This document shows positions 54,614 to 63,076 of a stretch of 64,000 nt of DNA, in pieces. Below the pieces are notes generated by a model, which did no database searches, had not been told where the DNA came from, and saw nothing but the letters and a program-made list of their open reading frames with translations. Every line of letters starts with the position of its first letter. Position 1 is the stretch's first letter. Position numbers and translations under genes: made by a program. The stretch is from NCBI GenBank assembly GCA_963811705.1, contig CAWESL010000006.1:62001-126000 (forward strand), given 5' to 3'. The stretch is from DATJPR01 sp963811705. Its GTDB lineage: Bacteria; Bacteroidota; Ignavibacteria; UBA10030; UBA6906.

Positions 54614-55570
54614 GTGAACGGACTCTGGGTTGAGCCGGACATCCGGGACGCCATCGTGCGCTACGTCGAGACCATCACCCGCCGCTCGGGGATCCGCTTG
54701 AAGAGGGTCCTCGCGTGGCTCGGCCTGAAAAAGAACAAGTACCACCAGTGGCGCAAACGTCTCGGACAACCCAACCATCACAACGGCGCGATCCCGCGCA
54801 TGACGTGGATCCTGCCGTGGGAGCGGGAAGCGATCATCGGCTATCGGAAGAACCACCCGGTGGAAGGCTATCGTCCCTTGACCTATATGATGCTCGATGC
54901 CGATGTCGTCGCGGTGAGTCCATCGACCACCTATCGTGTGCTCAAGAGTGCCGGGCTCCTATCCCGGTGGAACACCGGAAAAGCCTTGAAAAAGAAGGGC
55001 TTTGACCAGCCGCTCCGGGTGCAGGAGCATTGGCATGTGGACATCAAGTACGTCAACTTCCACGGCGCGTTTCTGTTTTTGATCAGTGTCATCGACGGTT
55101 ACTCGCGTTACATCGTCCACCACGAACTCCGACTCACCATGCAGGAGAGCGCAGTGCAGATCACGATCGAGCGGGCGCTGGAGCGTTATCCCGATGTCCA
55201 CCCGCGCATGATCAGTGACAACGGCACACAGTTCATCGCCAAGGACTTCACCGAATTCATGCGCGTGAAAGGTCTGCAGCACGTTCGAACCTCCGTGAAC
55301 CATCCGCAGAGCAACGGCAAGCTCGAACGCTGGCACCGGACGCTCTCCGAAGAGTGTCTCAGGACGAAAAGCCCGCTCGACCTCGACGATGCGCGCCGTG
55401 TGATCGCCGGCTATGTCACGTTCTACAACACCGAGCGTCTGCACAGCGCGATCTACTTCCTCACACCGGAGGATGTCCTGAATGGTCGCATGAGCGAGCG
55501 CTTGCAGGTCCGTCAGCAGAAACTCGATCAAGCGCAAGAGCGTCGGCGTCTTGCACGGAAGGCAGCGTGA
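54614..55570 (+). CDS. IS3-family transposase OrfB (DDE catalytic subunit)
   Basis: 318 residues from the GTG at 54614; the frame is open back to the A-run at 54590. The catalytic triad is visible: Asp in WHVDIKYVNFHG, Asp in RMISDNGTQFIAKDF and Glu in SNGKLERWHRTL, with 35 residues between the last two (DD35E). The HTH_21-like front (GIRLKRVLAWLGLKKNKYHQW) and the rve core are complete, so the enzyme may be active if joined to OrfA. The closest class by eye is the group whose OrfB begins NGLWVEPD. Confidence 0.94.
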   Translation: MNGLWVEPDIRDAIVRYVETITRRSGIRLKRVLAWLGLKKNKYHQWRKRLGQPNHHNGAIPRMTWILPWEREAIIGYRKNHPVEGYRPLTYMMLDADVVAVSPSTTYRVLKSAGLLSRWNTGKALKKKGFDQPLRVQEHWHVDIKYVNFHGAFLFLISVIDGYSRYIVHHELRLTMQESAVQITIERALERYPDVHPRMISDNGTQFIAKDFTEFMRVKGLQHVRTSVNHPQSNGKLERWHRTLSEECLRTKSPLDLDDARRVIAGYVTFYNTERLHSAIYFLTPEDVLNGRMSERLQVRQQKLDQAQERRRLARKAA

Positions 55571-55695
55571 GAATGCGACTCGCGGAACTTCTCGATGGCA
55601 ACGGTATGTTCTCAGCGAGGCCAGCGCAACGTTCTCGCCTCCCGTTCAAGCACCAGTGGACGAGAGCAACGCTGAAGAGACTTTCACAATCAACC

Positions 55696-55735
55696 CTACC
55701 CCGAAAGTCCATTTCCCGCTGAAGCTATACAGAGG
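55696..55735 (-). repeat. IS right terminal inverted repeat
   Basis: CTACCCCGAAAGTCC ... CTGAAGCTATACAGAGG is the imperfect reverse complement of the left end. Confidence 0.75.
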
Positions 55736-55759
55736 ACCACTGCAAATTGAAGGATTCGT

Positions 55760-56176
55760 CTATTTCGCTCGAAGAAGAAGGACTGGCACGCTAATTTTGT
55801 GCTGCACGCGACTGGCGGTGGTCCCTAAAAAGATATCGCCAATAAGGCGATGGCCGTGTGTACTCATTGCCACCAAGTCACAGCCCTTTTGCTGAACCCA
55901 TTTGACTATTTCTTGGGCAGGATCCCCGTAGGCAAGCTCCGTCTCGGCCGTGATGCCAGCAGATTGAAAAACCTCGCGAACTCTCTCCAGGTATGTCGTG
56001 TCCTCGGTAATCTCGGGGCTTACTGCATCTGGCCCATGGGTTCGGGCTGCCCAGCCTGTCGCCACATGGAGCAGCACGAGGTGACTACCCGCAAGCTTCG
56101 CGAGGTGCTTGATATGTTCGATGATTGCCAGATCAGTCAGTGTGCCGTCTAGTGTCACGAGTATGGTCTTATACAA
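55760..56176 (-). CDS. Universal stress protein UspA family
   Basis: 138 residues. The Usp fold is clear: MYKTILVTLDGTLTDLAIIEH at the N-terminus and CDLVAMSTHGHRLIGDIFLGTTASRV near the end, matching the ATP-binding Gx2Gx9G(S/T) region of the MJ0577-like group; VPVLLLRAK is the standard closing strand. Usp proteins bind ATP or AMP and help survival under stress. It lies 18 bases after the mntH stop on the same strand, so it is likely co-transcribed with mntH. The gene begins just 24 bases beyond the IS right end. Confidence 0.95.
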   Translation of the reverse strand: MYKTILVTLDGTLTDLAIIEHIKHLAKLAGSHLVLLHVATGWAARTHGPDAVSPEITEDTTYLERVREVFQSAGITAETELAYGDPAQEIVKWVQQKGCDLVAMSTHGHRLIGDIFLGTTASRVQHKISVPVLLLRAK

Positions 56177-56194
56177 GTCTCACCTTTCCTAGCT

Positions 56195-57628
56195 TTATCC
56201 ACCGAGAATGACACGGAGGGCTTCTCGCAATGAGTCCGGCAGTCCCCAGATATCCATCGCGGTAATCAGAACGGCGCTGCTCCATCCGGCTGCAAGCAGA
56301 AATCGACCGAGTTTCCATTGTCCCATGCGTTTACGAGAAGATGCAAAATGCAACATCGGAAACATGGCGAATGGGAGTTGAAGGGCAAGGACGACCTGGC
56401 TGAGCGTTAGCAAATCATTTACACTGCTTTCCCCGCGAATCCCAATAATGAGAACCGCAGGTATAATAGCAAGTGAGCGGGTAATGAGACGCCGGGTCCA
56501 AGGGGTGATTCTCCAATGCATGAATCCTTCCATAACCACCTGCCCGGCCAGTGTCCCAGTAATGGTGCTGCTTTGTCCGCTCGCGAGCAACGCCACCGCA
56601 AAGAGCGTGCTTGCCACAGCCGTCCCTAGGAGCGGAGCAAGAGTAAGATACGCGATCCTTATCCAGTCGCTGTCGGGCGCAAAAGCAACTACCACACCCC
56701 CAGCGACAACTACGCTGCTCTTTCCAAAGAAGACCAGTGCTGCCAGCACCAGGATAGCCGCGTTGACGAAGAAGGCAATGGTAAGAGCCACGGTTGAGTC
56801 AATGGTGTTAAAACGGATCGCGCTCCGGATTGACGCCTCATCTTTTTGAAACTTGCGGCTCTGGACCAGGGCCGAATGCAAGTAGAGATTGTGAGGCATG
56901 ACCGTAGCGCCGATTATGCCGATTGCGACATAGATCATTCCGGCCTGACCGAAGGAGGGCCTCATGAAGGCACGCCCCATCTCCAGGAATGAAGGCTGGG
57001 TCTGAGGAAGAATGAAAATTTCGATGAAGTAGCTGACCCCGATTGTCGCAACCAGCACGAGCACCACAGCCTCAATAGTTCGCATCCCGAATCGTTGCAG
57101 TCCCAGGAGCAGCAGCACATCCAGCCCCGTGATAATCACTGCCCAGAGCAGCGGAATATGGAACATGAGGTTTAGGGCAACGGCGCTGCCAAGCACTTCT
57201 GCCAGGTCACAGGCGCCGATGGCCGACTCAGAAAACATCCAGTTGGGCCAGCGCGTCCAGCGGGGGTACCAATCTCTGCAGCATTGGGCCAGATCCTTTC
57301 CGGTCGCCACCCCCAAACGTGCGGAGATCACTTGCATGAAGATGGCCATCACGCTGGCAAGGCCGACCACCCACAGCAGTCCGTACTTGAACTGCGCGCC
57401 CGCCGCAAGATCCGTGCCCCAATTGCCAGGGTCCATGTAACCGACGCTCACAAGAATGGCGGGGCCGACAAATGCGCGCCATTGCCGCCAGAAACCTGAC
57501 TGATGGTGTGGCACTTCAACCGTATCATGCATGCCTTCGAGCGAGAAGGACCCAACGTGCGAGCCAGACGCGTCTTTGCCTTCCGGAGATGCACGAGGAC
57601 CGGGAGGAATCTTCTTCTTTTTCTTCAC
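56195..57628 (-). CDS. mntH: Nramp-family divalent metal ion transporter
   Basis: 477 residues with about eleven transmembrane segments after a about 45-residue hydrophilic leader (MKKKKKIPPGPRASPEGKD). Metal-binding signature DPGNWGTDLAAGAQFKYGLLW in helix 1 and GATVMPHNLYLHSALVQSR in helix 6 region are diagnostic of Nramp proton-coupled Mn2+/Fe2+ uptake. It is divergent from an MntR/DtxR-type regulator, with an outer-membrane gene between, which supports a manganese or iron uptake role. Confidence 0.95.
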   Translation of the reverse strand: MKKKKKIPPGPRASPEGKDASGSHVGSFSLEGMHDTVEVPHHQSGFWRQWRAFVGPAILVSVGYMDPGNWGTDLAAGAQFKYGLLWVVGLASVMAIFMQVISARLGVATGKDLAQCCRDWYPRWTRWPNWMFSESAIGACDLAEVLGSAVALNLMFHIPLLWAVIITGLDVLLLLGLQRFGMRTIEAVVLVLVATIGVSYFIEIFILPQTQPSFLEMGRAFMRPSFGQAGMIYVAIGIIGATVMPHNLYLHSALVQSRKFQKDEASIRSAIRFNTIDSTVALTIAFFVNAAILVLAALVFFGKSSVVVAGGVVVAFAPDSDWIRIAYLTLAPLLGTAVASTLFAVALLASGQSSTITGTLAGQVVMEGFMHWRITPWTRRLITRSLAIIPAVLIIGIRGESSVNDLLTLSQVVLALQLPFAMFPMLHFASSRKRMGQWKLGRFLLAAGWSSAVLITAMDIWGLPDSLREALRVILGG

Positions 57629-57668
57629 TCTGTTTGCTCCCCTCTTACTTAGATGGATCTATGCCGCA

Positions 57669-58622
57669 TTATATCCGAAAGGTCGTTCCTAGCCACAGAT
57701 GCAGGTTATCCGCCGCAGGCGTCACGCCGAGGTACGCACCACCGTCGAGACGCATGTTTTCGTTGCATTGGAAGGTTAACCAGGTGTCCACCGTCCCCAC
57801 CCATGGGGAACCCTGTTCCGTACTGAAATTGGTGAAGAATTCCGCCGCCAAGCTCAGATGCCCAAGAAGAGTATGCCCGATGCTTACAGAATTGTCCAAC
57901 TCTGAGTGGTATCCCTGTGCACCGTCGTTCTTGTTGATGTGAAATGTTGTTTGGAATCCGACGTCCCAATCCGGAATGTCCAAGGAATACGGGATCCCAA
58001 GTCCGCCTTCCACTGCGCCATTACCAAGAGGATTCTGCGCTGTCGGAAATTTAACGAAAGGAATGAGCGCCAAAGCGAAAAATCCTCTGTCATTCCCGAC
58101 CAGATTCACTTTGATACGTGGAGTGACGTCGCCAAACCCGGAATTGTCTTCACTTCTGCCGGATCCCTTGGCTTCCGTGCGTTGCCGCAGGAGAGGCGAC
58201 AAAACCAGCTGGAAGTCGACGCTGTTGGAGAGTCCAACCTTCAGCGTCATGGGGACGATCTGGTACCCCTCGTACTTTATGTTTTCATTGACCGCGTTAG
58301 CACTCTGAGAGGTGAGGTTGAGAAAATCCATTTCCACCTGGAAGTGTCCGGCGTCCACGGTGAACGGACAATCCGTCTTGTCAGGCCGATCCGCGCTCAA
58401 CTCCCGCATGAATCTCACTGGCGTCGGGTTGAACAGTGTATGCGTATTGTTGTCTTGCCCGACGTTATTGTCTTGGGAAGCTGCTGGATTCACGATGCCC
58501 AGGACAAAGGCAAGAAGGCAAAGACTCGCAGGAGCGAGAAGCTTTTCCCCCAGATGTTTCGGGTGAGCAAGCATATTCGAGAGCAGGCATCGATGTGGAA
58601 GGGCTGCTTCTTGTGAGGACAT
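57669..58622 (-). CDS. Outer-membrane transporter-like protein (MetA-pathway/phenol-degradation family), linked to MntH
   Basis: 317 residues from the ATG at 58622, or 301 from 58574, where a standard signal peptide begins (MLAHPKHLGEKLLAPASLCL). Neither start has a strong Shine-Dalgarno. The body (SADRPDKTDCPFTVDAGHFQVEMD, MTLKVGLSNSVDFQLVLSPL, NSGFGDVTPRIKVNLVG, LWLGTTFRI) matches the PF13557-type 'transporter' barrel. It lies 41 bases upstream of mntH on the same strand and directly faces the mntR promoter, so a role as an outer-membrane channel for the Nramp substrate is plausible but unproven. Confidence 0.8.
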   Translation of the reverse strand: MSSQEAALPHRCLLSNMLAHPKHLGEKLLAPASLCLLAFVLGIVNPAASQDNNVGQDNNTHTLFNPTPVRFMRELSADRPDKTDCPFTVDAGHFQVEMDFLNLTSQSANAVNENIKYEGYQIVPMTLKVGLSNSVDFQLVLSPLLRQRTEAKGSGRSEDNSGFGDVTPRIKVNLVGNDRGFFALALIPFVKFPTAQNPLGNGAVEGGLGIPYSLDIPDWDVGFQTTFHINKNDGAQGYHSELDNSVSIGHTLLGHLSLAAEFFTNFSTEQGSPWVGTVDTWLTFQCNENMRLDGGAYLGVTPAADNLHLWLGTTFRI

Positions 58623-58637
58623 ATGTTTTAATCATCC

Positions 58638-58661
58638 AACTATATAGTTAGATATATCTAA
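58638..58661. promoter_or_regulatory. AT-rich palindromic operator in the mntR / outer-membrane gene divergent region
   Basis: Two overlapping perfect palindromes: AACTATATAGTT (58638-58649) and TTAGATATATCTAA (58648-58661). They lie about 65-90 bases before the mntR ATG and just upstream of the other gene. Position and symmetry fit a DtxR/MntR-family binding site serving both promoters. Confidence 0.75.
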
Positions 58662-58727
58662 TATAACTCTCATACAAAGTCAAACCTTTTCAATGGATTT
58701 ATCAACAATCTTTTCTATATTGAAAGC

Positions 58728-59384
58728 ATGAAGACTCTGACGGAAGAAAACTACTTAAAAACACTGCTTTCCCTAAGCGGCGACTCAGAGGAAGTAAACG
58801 TCACTGCACTCGCGAAAAGACTAAACATCACTCTGCCTACCGTTACCAGCATGATGAAAAGGCTCGCGAAAAAGGGTTTCGTCAAGTACAAGGCTTATAA
58901 ACCCCTGCGCTTGACTGCAAAAGGACGAGAGGAAGCTTTCCTGATCACTCGGAAACATCGCCTGATCGAGATGTTTCTTGTGGAGAAGATGAAGTTCCGA
59001 TGGGAGGAGGTACACGAGGTGGCAGAACAGATCGAACACGTTCAGGCGCCCCATTTCTTCGAGCGCATGGATGAAATGCTTGGTTTTCCGAAGGTCGACC
59101 CGCACGGGGAGGCAATTCCCGGCAAGGATGGCACGGTGCTATCGACCTCTCATCATAAACTCAGCAGTTACAAGGCGGGTGATATCGTCAAGCTTCAAGC
59201 GGTGGCCGACTCATCGGCGGAGTTTCTGAAGTTCCTCAGTAGCCGCGGCCTCCGCCTGGGATTGAAAATCCTCGTACGATCAGTCGAACCGATCGACGGA
59301 AGCATGCTCATCAGTTTTGGCAAAAGAAGTCGCGAGATGTTCAGCAATACTATCTGTGATCGGCTACTGGTAGAAAAGGTGTGA
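58728..59384 (+). CDS. MntR/DtxR-family metal-dependent transcriptional regulator
   Basis: 218 residues. N-terminal winged helix (TEENYLKTLLSLSGDSEEVNVTALAKRLNITLPTVTSMMKRLAKK), a metal-binding dimerisation domain with likely ligands in RKHRLIEMFL and AEQIEHVQA, and a C-terminal FeoA/SH3-like domain (SSYKAGDIVKLQAVADSS ... LLVEKV). The family binds Mn2+ or Fe2+ and represses uptake genes. Divergent transcription from mntH and the operator at 58638 support autoregulation and control of the module. Whether it answers to manganese or iron cannot be told from sequence; the gene symbol is therefore left blank. Confidence 0.93.
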   Translation: MKTLTEENYLKTLLSLSGDSEEVNVTALAKRLNITLPTVTSMMKRLAKKGFVKYKAYKPLRLTAKGREEAFLITRKHRLIEMFLVEKMKFRWEEVHEVAEQIEHVQAPHFFERMDEMLGFPKVDPHGEAIPGKDGTVLSTSHHKLSSYKAGDIVKLQAVADSSAEFLKFLSSRGLRLGLKILVRSVEPIDGSMLISFGKRSREMFSNTICDRLLVEKV

Positions 59385-59517
59385 CTGAGGGTTCCGGAAT
59401 GGGTACGTCAACTTGAAGCCCTTGAACTATGGCCGGAAAGATAGTCCCGCTGCATTCTCGCGATTCTGTCTCGCAACCCGATGGAGAAGGACCCCGCAAC
59501 CCCCTAAAACAAAGAGC

Positions 59518-59612
59518 CCAGACGAACAATAGCTTCTTCCTCTCCACGCACCTTCCGGCGTGCGGTTTATAGTAGTAAACTCCGCTCGCAATCCTTCCTT
59601 CCGTCTTGCAAT
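59518..59612 (-). pseudogene. Relic of a second sorting-tail gene
   Basis: The minus strand reads EGRIASGVYYYKPHAGRCVE followed by RKKLLFVW. This matches the last 25 residues of intact tails (xxLASGVYYYRLxAGxFVExKKLLLxR), with the final Arg-stop changed to Trp and read-through. Nothing of the N-terminal body is left, and the TonB receptor gene ends eight bases away. Confidence 0.65.
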
Positions 59613-59619
59613 GATAGAA

Positions 59620-62007
59620 TCAGATATGGACTGCAAGCCTTATGATCACATTCCTTCGCTCTTCCCAACTTGCCCCGCTGAAATAGGCTCCTTTGATGAG
59701 GTGGTTATGGTCCAGCACATTGGTGATATACAGCGACGGATCAAGTGTCGCTCCGCCCGCGAAGTGAAATGTATAGCCGAGACCGAGATTCAGAATCCAG
59801 GATGGTGCGGTATGTGTCGCCGTGTTGAAATCAAAGAGCCCCGTCTTGTACGCAACGCCGTCGGGGTTTCCGTTTGTCAGCCCTGACCCATAAATTCCGG
59901 TCAGATTGACAAACCAATTCCGCGGTTGATAATTTATCCCTGCCACCACGGAGAGCCTTTGATCATGGTCAAGGTCGGTCGCGGGTCCGTCATCACTAAT
60001 ATCGAGAAAGCCGCCTGTCACCGGACCGGAACCATACGCGTGAATAATAGACCCATTGATGTACCCGGATACCGGAATCTCCTCGCTGGTGTAATTGAGC
60101 CCTAATTCGATTCCGGTAATCTTCACCAACGAGATGTTCACGGGAGTCTTGATCGCGCTACTGCCGACCGTCTGATCGTCGAGACCGGGACTGGCCTGCT
60201 TGTAAAAGCCATCCAGCTTCGTGCGCAAGCCGAAGGAGAACGAGCGCGTATACACTATTTCATAGAAGTCATCTCGCTCAGGAAGCGTCGGCGTGAGGGA
60301 AGTACTCACATTCAATGCTATCGACCTGAGGCCCTCGACGTTCGTCGGCATGAAGAGTCTTCCGTAATAGAGATAGGCTGAATTCGATTCATCGAAGAAG
60401 AAGTTCCAGCGGATTCTCGGGCTTACCTGGCGCTGGAGAGGCACGTCCGGAGCGATATGTTGGTCGTACCGAATCCCCAGCTCGAAGGAGGTCCACTCAA
60501 ATGGGTGCCAGTCCGTTTGGGCAAAGACGCCGAAATCGGACCCTGCAAAATCCGTGACGATGGAGGGCCCGGCGGTGCCCGTCGAATCGTGCGAGGTGAA
60601 GTTTTCCATTCCTTTTGTACTGCTGAAGTTGAAACCCACTTTATAGCCAAATTCGTGAGAAAATCTGCTGTCAATGGTCGATCGGATCCCGACCGTCGTA
60701 AAGCTCCTGTCTTCCGTCAACAGGTAGTTGTGGATAGTGTCTCCAGCGAATTGAAAGTTCGGGGGATCACTACTTCCCGGAGTGTAGAGGAGTCCTCCTT
60801 CACGGGCGTAACCACCGACAAAGAAATTGGATTCATGATCGATGTCAGAATTGAGCGTCCGGAAATACGAAAGGGTTTGAAATCCATTTGTGGTTTGTTG
60901 ATCATCGGACGCGATTTGTTCGACCGAATCGTACGGGACCTGAGTTTGGGTTCGACCAAAATTGAGATTGGAGGTCAGGTAATCAACGTCGCTCAGGATG
61001 TAATCAAACTTGCCGTACAGGAAATAGTCAAAGCCGTGATCGTGAAACAGCGAGGCGACGGGTGGATCGATCCGGCGGTCCGTCTCCTGCCGGGATCCGG
61101 AAATGAAGAAACCAAGATTCCCGAGGTGATCGCTGATCGAAAGCTGCTGACCGTTTGAATTGAGCGCGCGAAATGGTCCCACTCGTGATCCAAGAGTGTC
61201 GCCCGAAGATCCCTTCGTCCCGTTGAAGACAAGATAACTTCCGCCGTATGTCGAGGCATCAAGGTGGAATTTCCCCGTGGGGACGTGATTGTTGAGGTCG
61301 ACAATCGCCGCCATCTGTCCGCCATATTCTGCCGGAAACCCTCCGGTCATGAAGGTGGCACGGTCAATGACTTTCGGGTCGACGACTTCGTTCAGCCCGC
61401 CAAAGACTCCGAGGGGCACAGGCAATCCATCGACATAGTACGTGAACTCTCCGTGCATGCCCCGGATGTGCACTTCGCCGGTCGGTGCTCGGGCTACGCC
61501 CATCAAGTTTTCCTGGATGAGGTTCGTCATCCGTGCCGTAGGGGGAGCATGATAGGTTTCCGATTCAAAAATCTGGTTTCCGGTCCTTGGGTCGATGTGG
61601 GAGATCGGCATTTCTCTGTCACCGATCACTTCAACTTCTTGTGCTGAGCTTCCTTCAGTGTGAAGGGCGATGGCGAATATTGTATGCTGGGCATCAATCT
61701 CAAGCGTATCGACGTAGGTCGTGTAACCGACAAACCATCCCGAAACGGTATAGCGACCAGGCGTAAGGTCTCTGAATCGGATGTTGCCTGCAGGATTTGT
61801 TGCGTCCTGGGCGATGATCCTTCCGTCGCGCCGGAGCATAACGTGAGCGAGCTCGATTGGAAACTTCTGGTCCGCGTCGGATACAGTGAAGCGGACTTGT
61901 ACAGTGGGTCCCGCCGGCGGGACCTTTGTCGCCTCTCCTGACCACGCCGTGCGACCAAGCATGAAGGAAAGGAGGAATACAAAGAATCGGATCAGTTGAG
62001 ATCGCAT
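59620..62007 (-). CDS. TonB-dependent outer-membrane receptor
   Basis: 795 residues. Signal peptide MRSQLIRFFVFLLSFMLGRTAW. Residues about 35-120 form a carboxypeptidase-regulatory-like domain (VRFTVSDADQKFPIELAHV, GNIRFRDLTPGRYTVSGWF), then a plug domain (ARMTNLIQENLMGVARAP, GEVHIRGMHGEFTYYVDGLP) and a 22-strand-type barrel ending in VIIRLAVHI. The substrate cannot be read off; no siderophore or sugar genes are next to it. The long leader upstream (62008-62235) holds inverted repeats but no cobalamin riboswitch motif was seen. Upstream is a small exported CxxC protein on the same strand. Confidence 0.94.
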   Translation of the reverse strand: MRSQLIRFFVFLLSFMLGRTAWSGEATKVPPAGPTVQVRFTVSDADQKFPIELAHVMLRRDGRIIAQDATNPAGNIRFRDLTPGRYTVSGWFVGYTTYVDTLEIDAQHTIFAIALHTEGSSAQEVEVIGDREMPISHIDPRTGNQIFESETYHAPPTARMTNLIQENLMGVARAPTGEVHIRGMHGEFTYYVDGLPVPLGVFGGLNEVVDPKVIDRATFMTGGFPAEYGGQMAAIVDLNNHVPTGKFHLDASTYGGSYLVFNGTKGSSGDTLGSRVGPFRALNSNGQQLSISDHLGNLGFFISGSRQETDRRIDPPVASLFHDHGFDYFLYGKFDYILSDVDYLTSNLNFGRTQTQVPYDSVEQIASDDQQTTNGFQTLSYFRTLNSDIDHESNFFVGGYAREGGLLYTPGSSDPPNFQFAGDTIHNYLLTEDRSFTTVGIRSTIDSRFSHEFGYKVGFNFSSTKGMENFTSHDSTGTAGPSIVTDFAGSDFGVFAQTDWHPFEWTSFELGIRYDQHIAPDVPLQRQVSPRIRWNFFFDESNSAYLYYGRLFMPTNVEGLRSIALNVSTSLTPTLPERDDFYEIVYTRSFSFGLRTKLDGFYKQASPGLDDQTVGSSAIKTPVNISLVKITGIELGLNYTSEEIPVSGYINGSIIHAYGSGPVTGGFLDISDDGPATDLDHDQRLSVVAGINYQPRNWFVNLTGIYGSGLTNGNPDGVAYKTGLFDFNTATHTAPSWILNLGLGYTFHFAGGATLDPSLYITNVLDHNHLIKGAYFSGASWEERRNVIIRLAVHI

Positions 62008-62235
62008 ACGAATAATCCTAGTTTTGAATGGAAGACACCTGTCCTAAGCTGGGCTCGCAGAGACAGCGATAGTCGATTTGGGCTCGGATATTCCAAGTCG
62101 CTGTGAGTCTCTGAATTCGGCCGAAATGAGGTACGATCGGTCCGAATTGCTGACAACCCGAGCCGATACAATACTCACCTAGTCTGTTTCAAATCAGAAA
62201 CGGTGACTGAACCCCAAAACAGAGATAGCTATAGA

Positions 62236-62574
62236 CTAGGAATACAAAAGGAGGGGAGGTGCGCGAGCAGTTTCCGCTTCGAGGGTTAGATGAGGGAGGA
62301 CAAAACTTTGTGCAGAACGAAAGAACTGACTGGCAGTACAGCGTGGAAGAATGACATCGTGCTGGACGAGGTGTCCGGAAATGATAAGGCACGCAACACA
62401 AGGACCCGTCTCGGCAGCACGAGCAACTCCGCCTGAAGGTGGGGAATGTAACTCAATGGCCTTCGAGCGATGAACCGACTCTTCGTCGGAATGTAGGAAC
62501 CCCAACGAAAGGCTTAATGGAACATACGTCGCCAAGAGGAAGACGGCGAACCGATGGGAAATAGATTTCTTCAT
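62236..62574 (-). CDS. Small exported protein with a CxxC/His motif
   Basis: 112 residues from the ATG at 62574; the ORF extends 44 codons further with no support. A signal peptide (MKKSISHRFAVFLLATYVPLSLSL) is followed by a soluble region with GPCVACLIISGHLVQHDV, where two cysteines and histidines could bind a metal or form a disulfide, and a hydrophobic C-terminal stretch. Similar short exported proteins sit before metal TonB receptors in the Bacteroidota, but I cannot name the family. It lies 229 bases before the TonB receptor start. Confidence 0.65.
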   Translation of the reverse strand: MKKSISHRFAVFLLATYVPLSLSLGFLHSDEESVHRSKAIELHSPPSGGVARAAETGPCVACLIISGHLVQHDVILPRCTASQFFRSAQSFVLPHLTLEAETARAPPLLLYS

Positions 62575-63076
62575 AACTGATGAGTATAACCTGAGGCTCT
62601 TCTCGGAAGTTCCCGCTGTTCTACACACAGCTGAAACAAGTCCTATTGTGAGGCTGCTTCTAGGCCATAACTCGGTCTTTCGCAGTTCGGCCTGCGCTCC
62701 TTTCACTCTGCACGTTACTCCGTGTGCGATGTGGTGAGAAAAATGCCGTCACGCCAGAGGAATTGAAACAAATCGACACCAAATTCCGAATGCGTGTCGA
62801 GGGTCGATTGGGAAATCTCGGATATTTCAGGTTATGGAAAGTGAACCTACCCTTTCCCGATTCTCCGATGGTGATCTTCAATGTTCACGGGCCTAATTCT
62901 CAGTGTCAGGCCCTCTGTCAAGCGGTCGAGTGAGGCATTTTGATTCGATACTCGGAGGACGCCCAGATCAACATAAAAAAATGACTCCTGGCCTCCGGCC
63001 GGGGACGCCCCAATCAGACATCCCCCCTGGTATCAACAGAAGTGCTTGAGGAAAATACATCGCCTCGTAAGGATTG
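62575..63076. other. Intergenic region with a probable terminator
   Basis: About 500 bases between two minus-strand genes. A 69-codon plus-strand ORF at 62724 has no supported start or family and was not called. The hairpin near 62987 is listed separately. Confidence 0.45.
62974..63004 (-). terminator. Likely terminator of the right-edge sorting-tail gene
   Basis: CCTGGCC and GGCCGGG form a stem (one A-C mismatch on the minus RNA) followed on the minus strand by AGTCA and seven T residues. It lies 73 bases past the stop at 63077. Confidence 0.55.

Larger units (their letters stand above)
54235..55735 (+). mobile_element. IS3-family insertion sequence, about 1.5 kb
   Basis: Imperfect terminal inverted repeats bound the two transposase ORFs. 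The left end reads CCTCTGTTCCGCTTCAG and the right end, reversed, CCTCTGTATAGCTTCAG, both continuing through a TGGACTT and GGGGTAG block. The canonical TG...CA ends are at 54239 and 55731. I found no direct target-site duplication next to either pair of limits. Confidence 0.88.

Noticed and set aside
62008..62235. Cobalamin riboswitch before the TonB receptor
   Set aside because: The conserved GCCACTG-type B12 box and surrounding paired elements are not found; only unrelated inverted repeats are visible.
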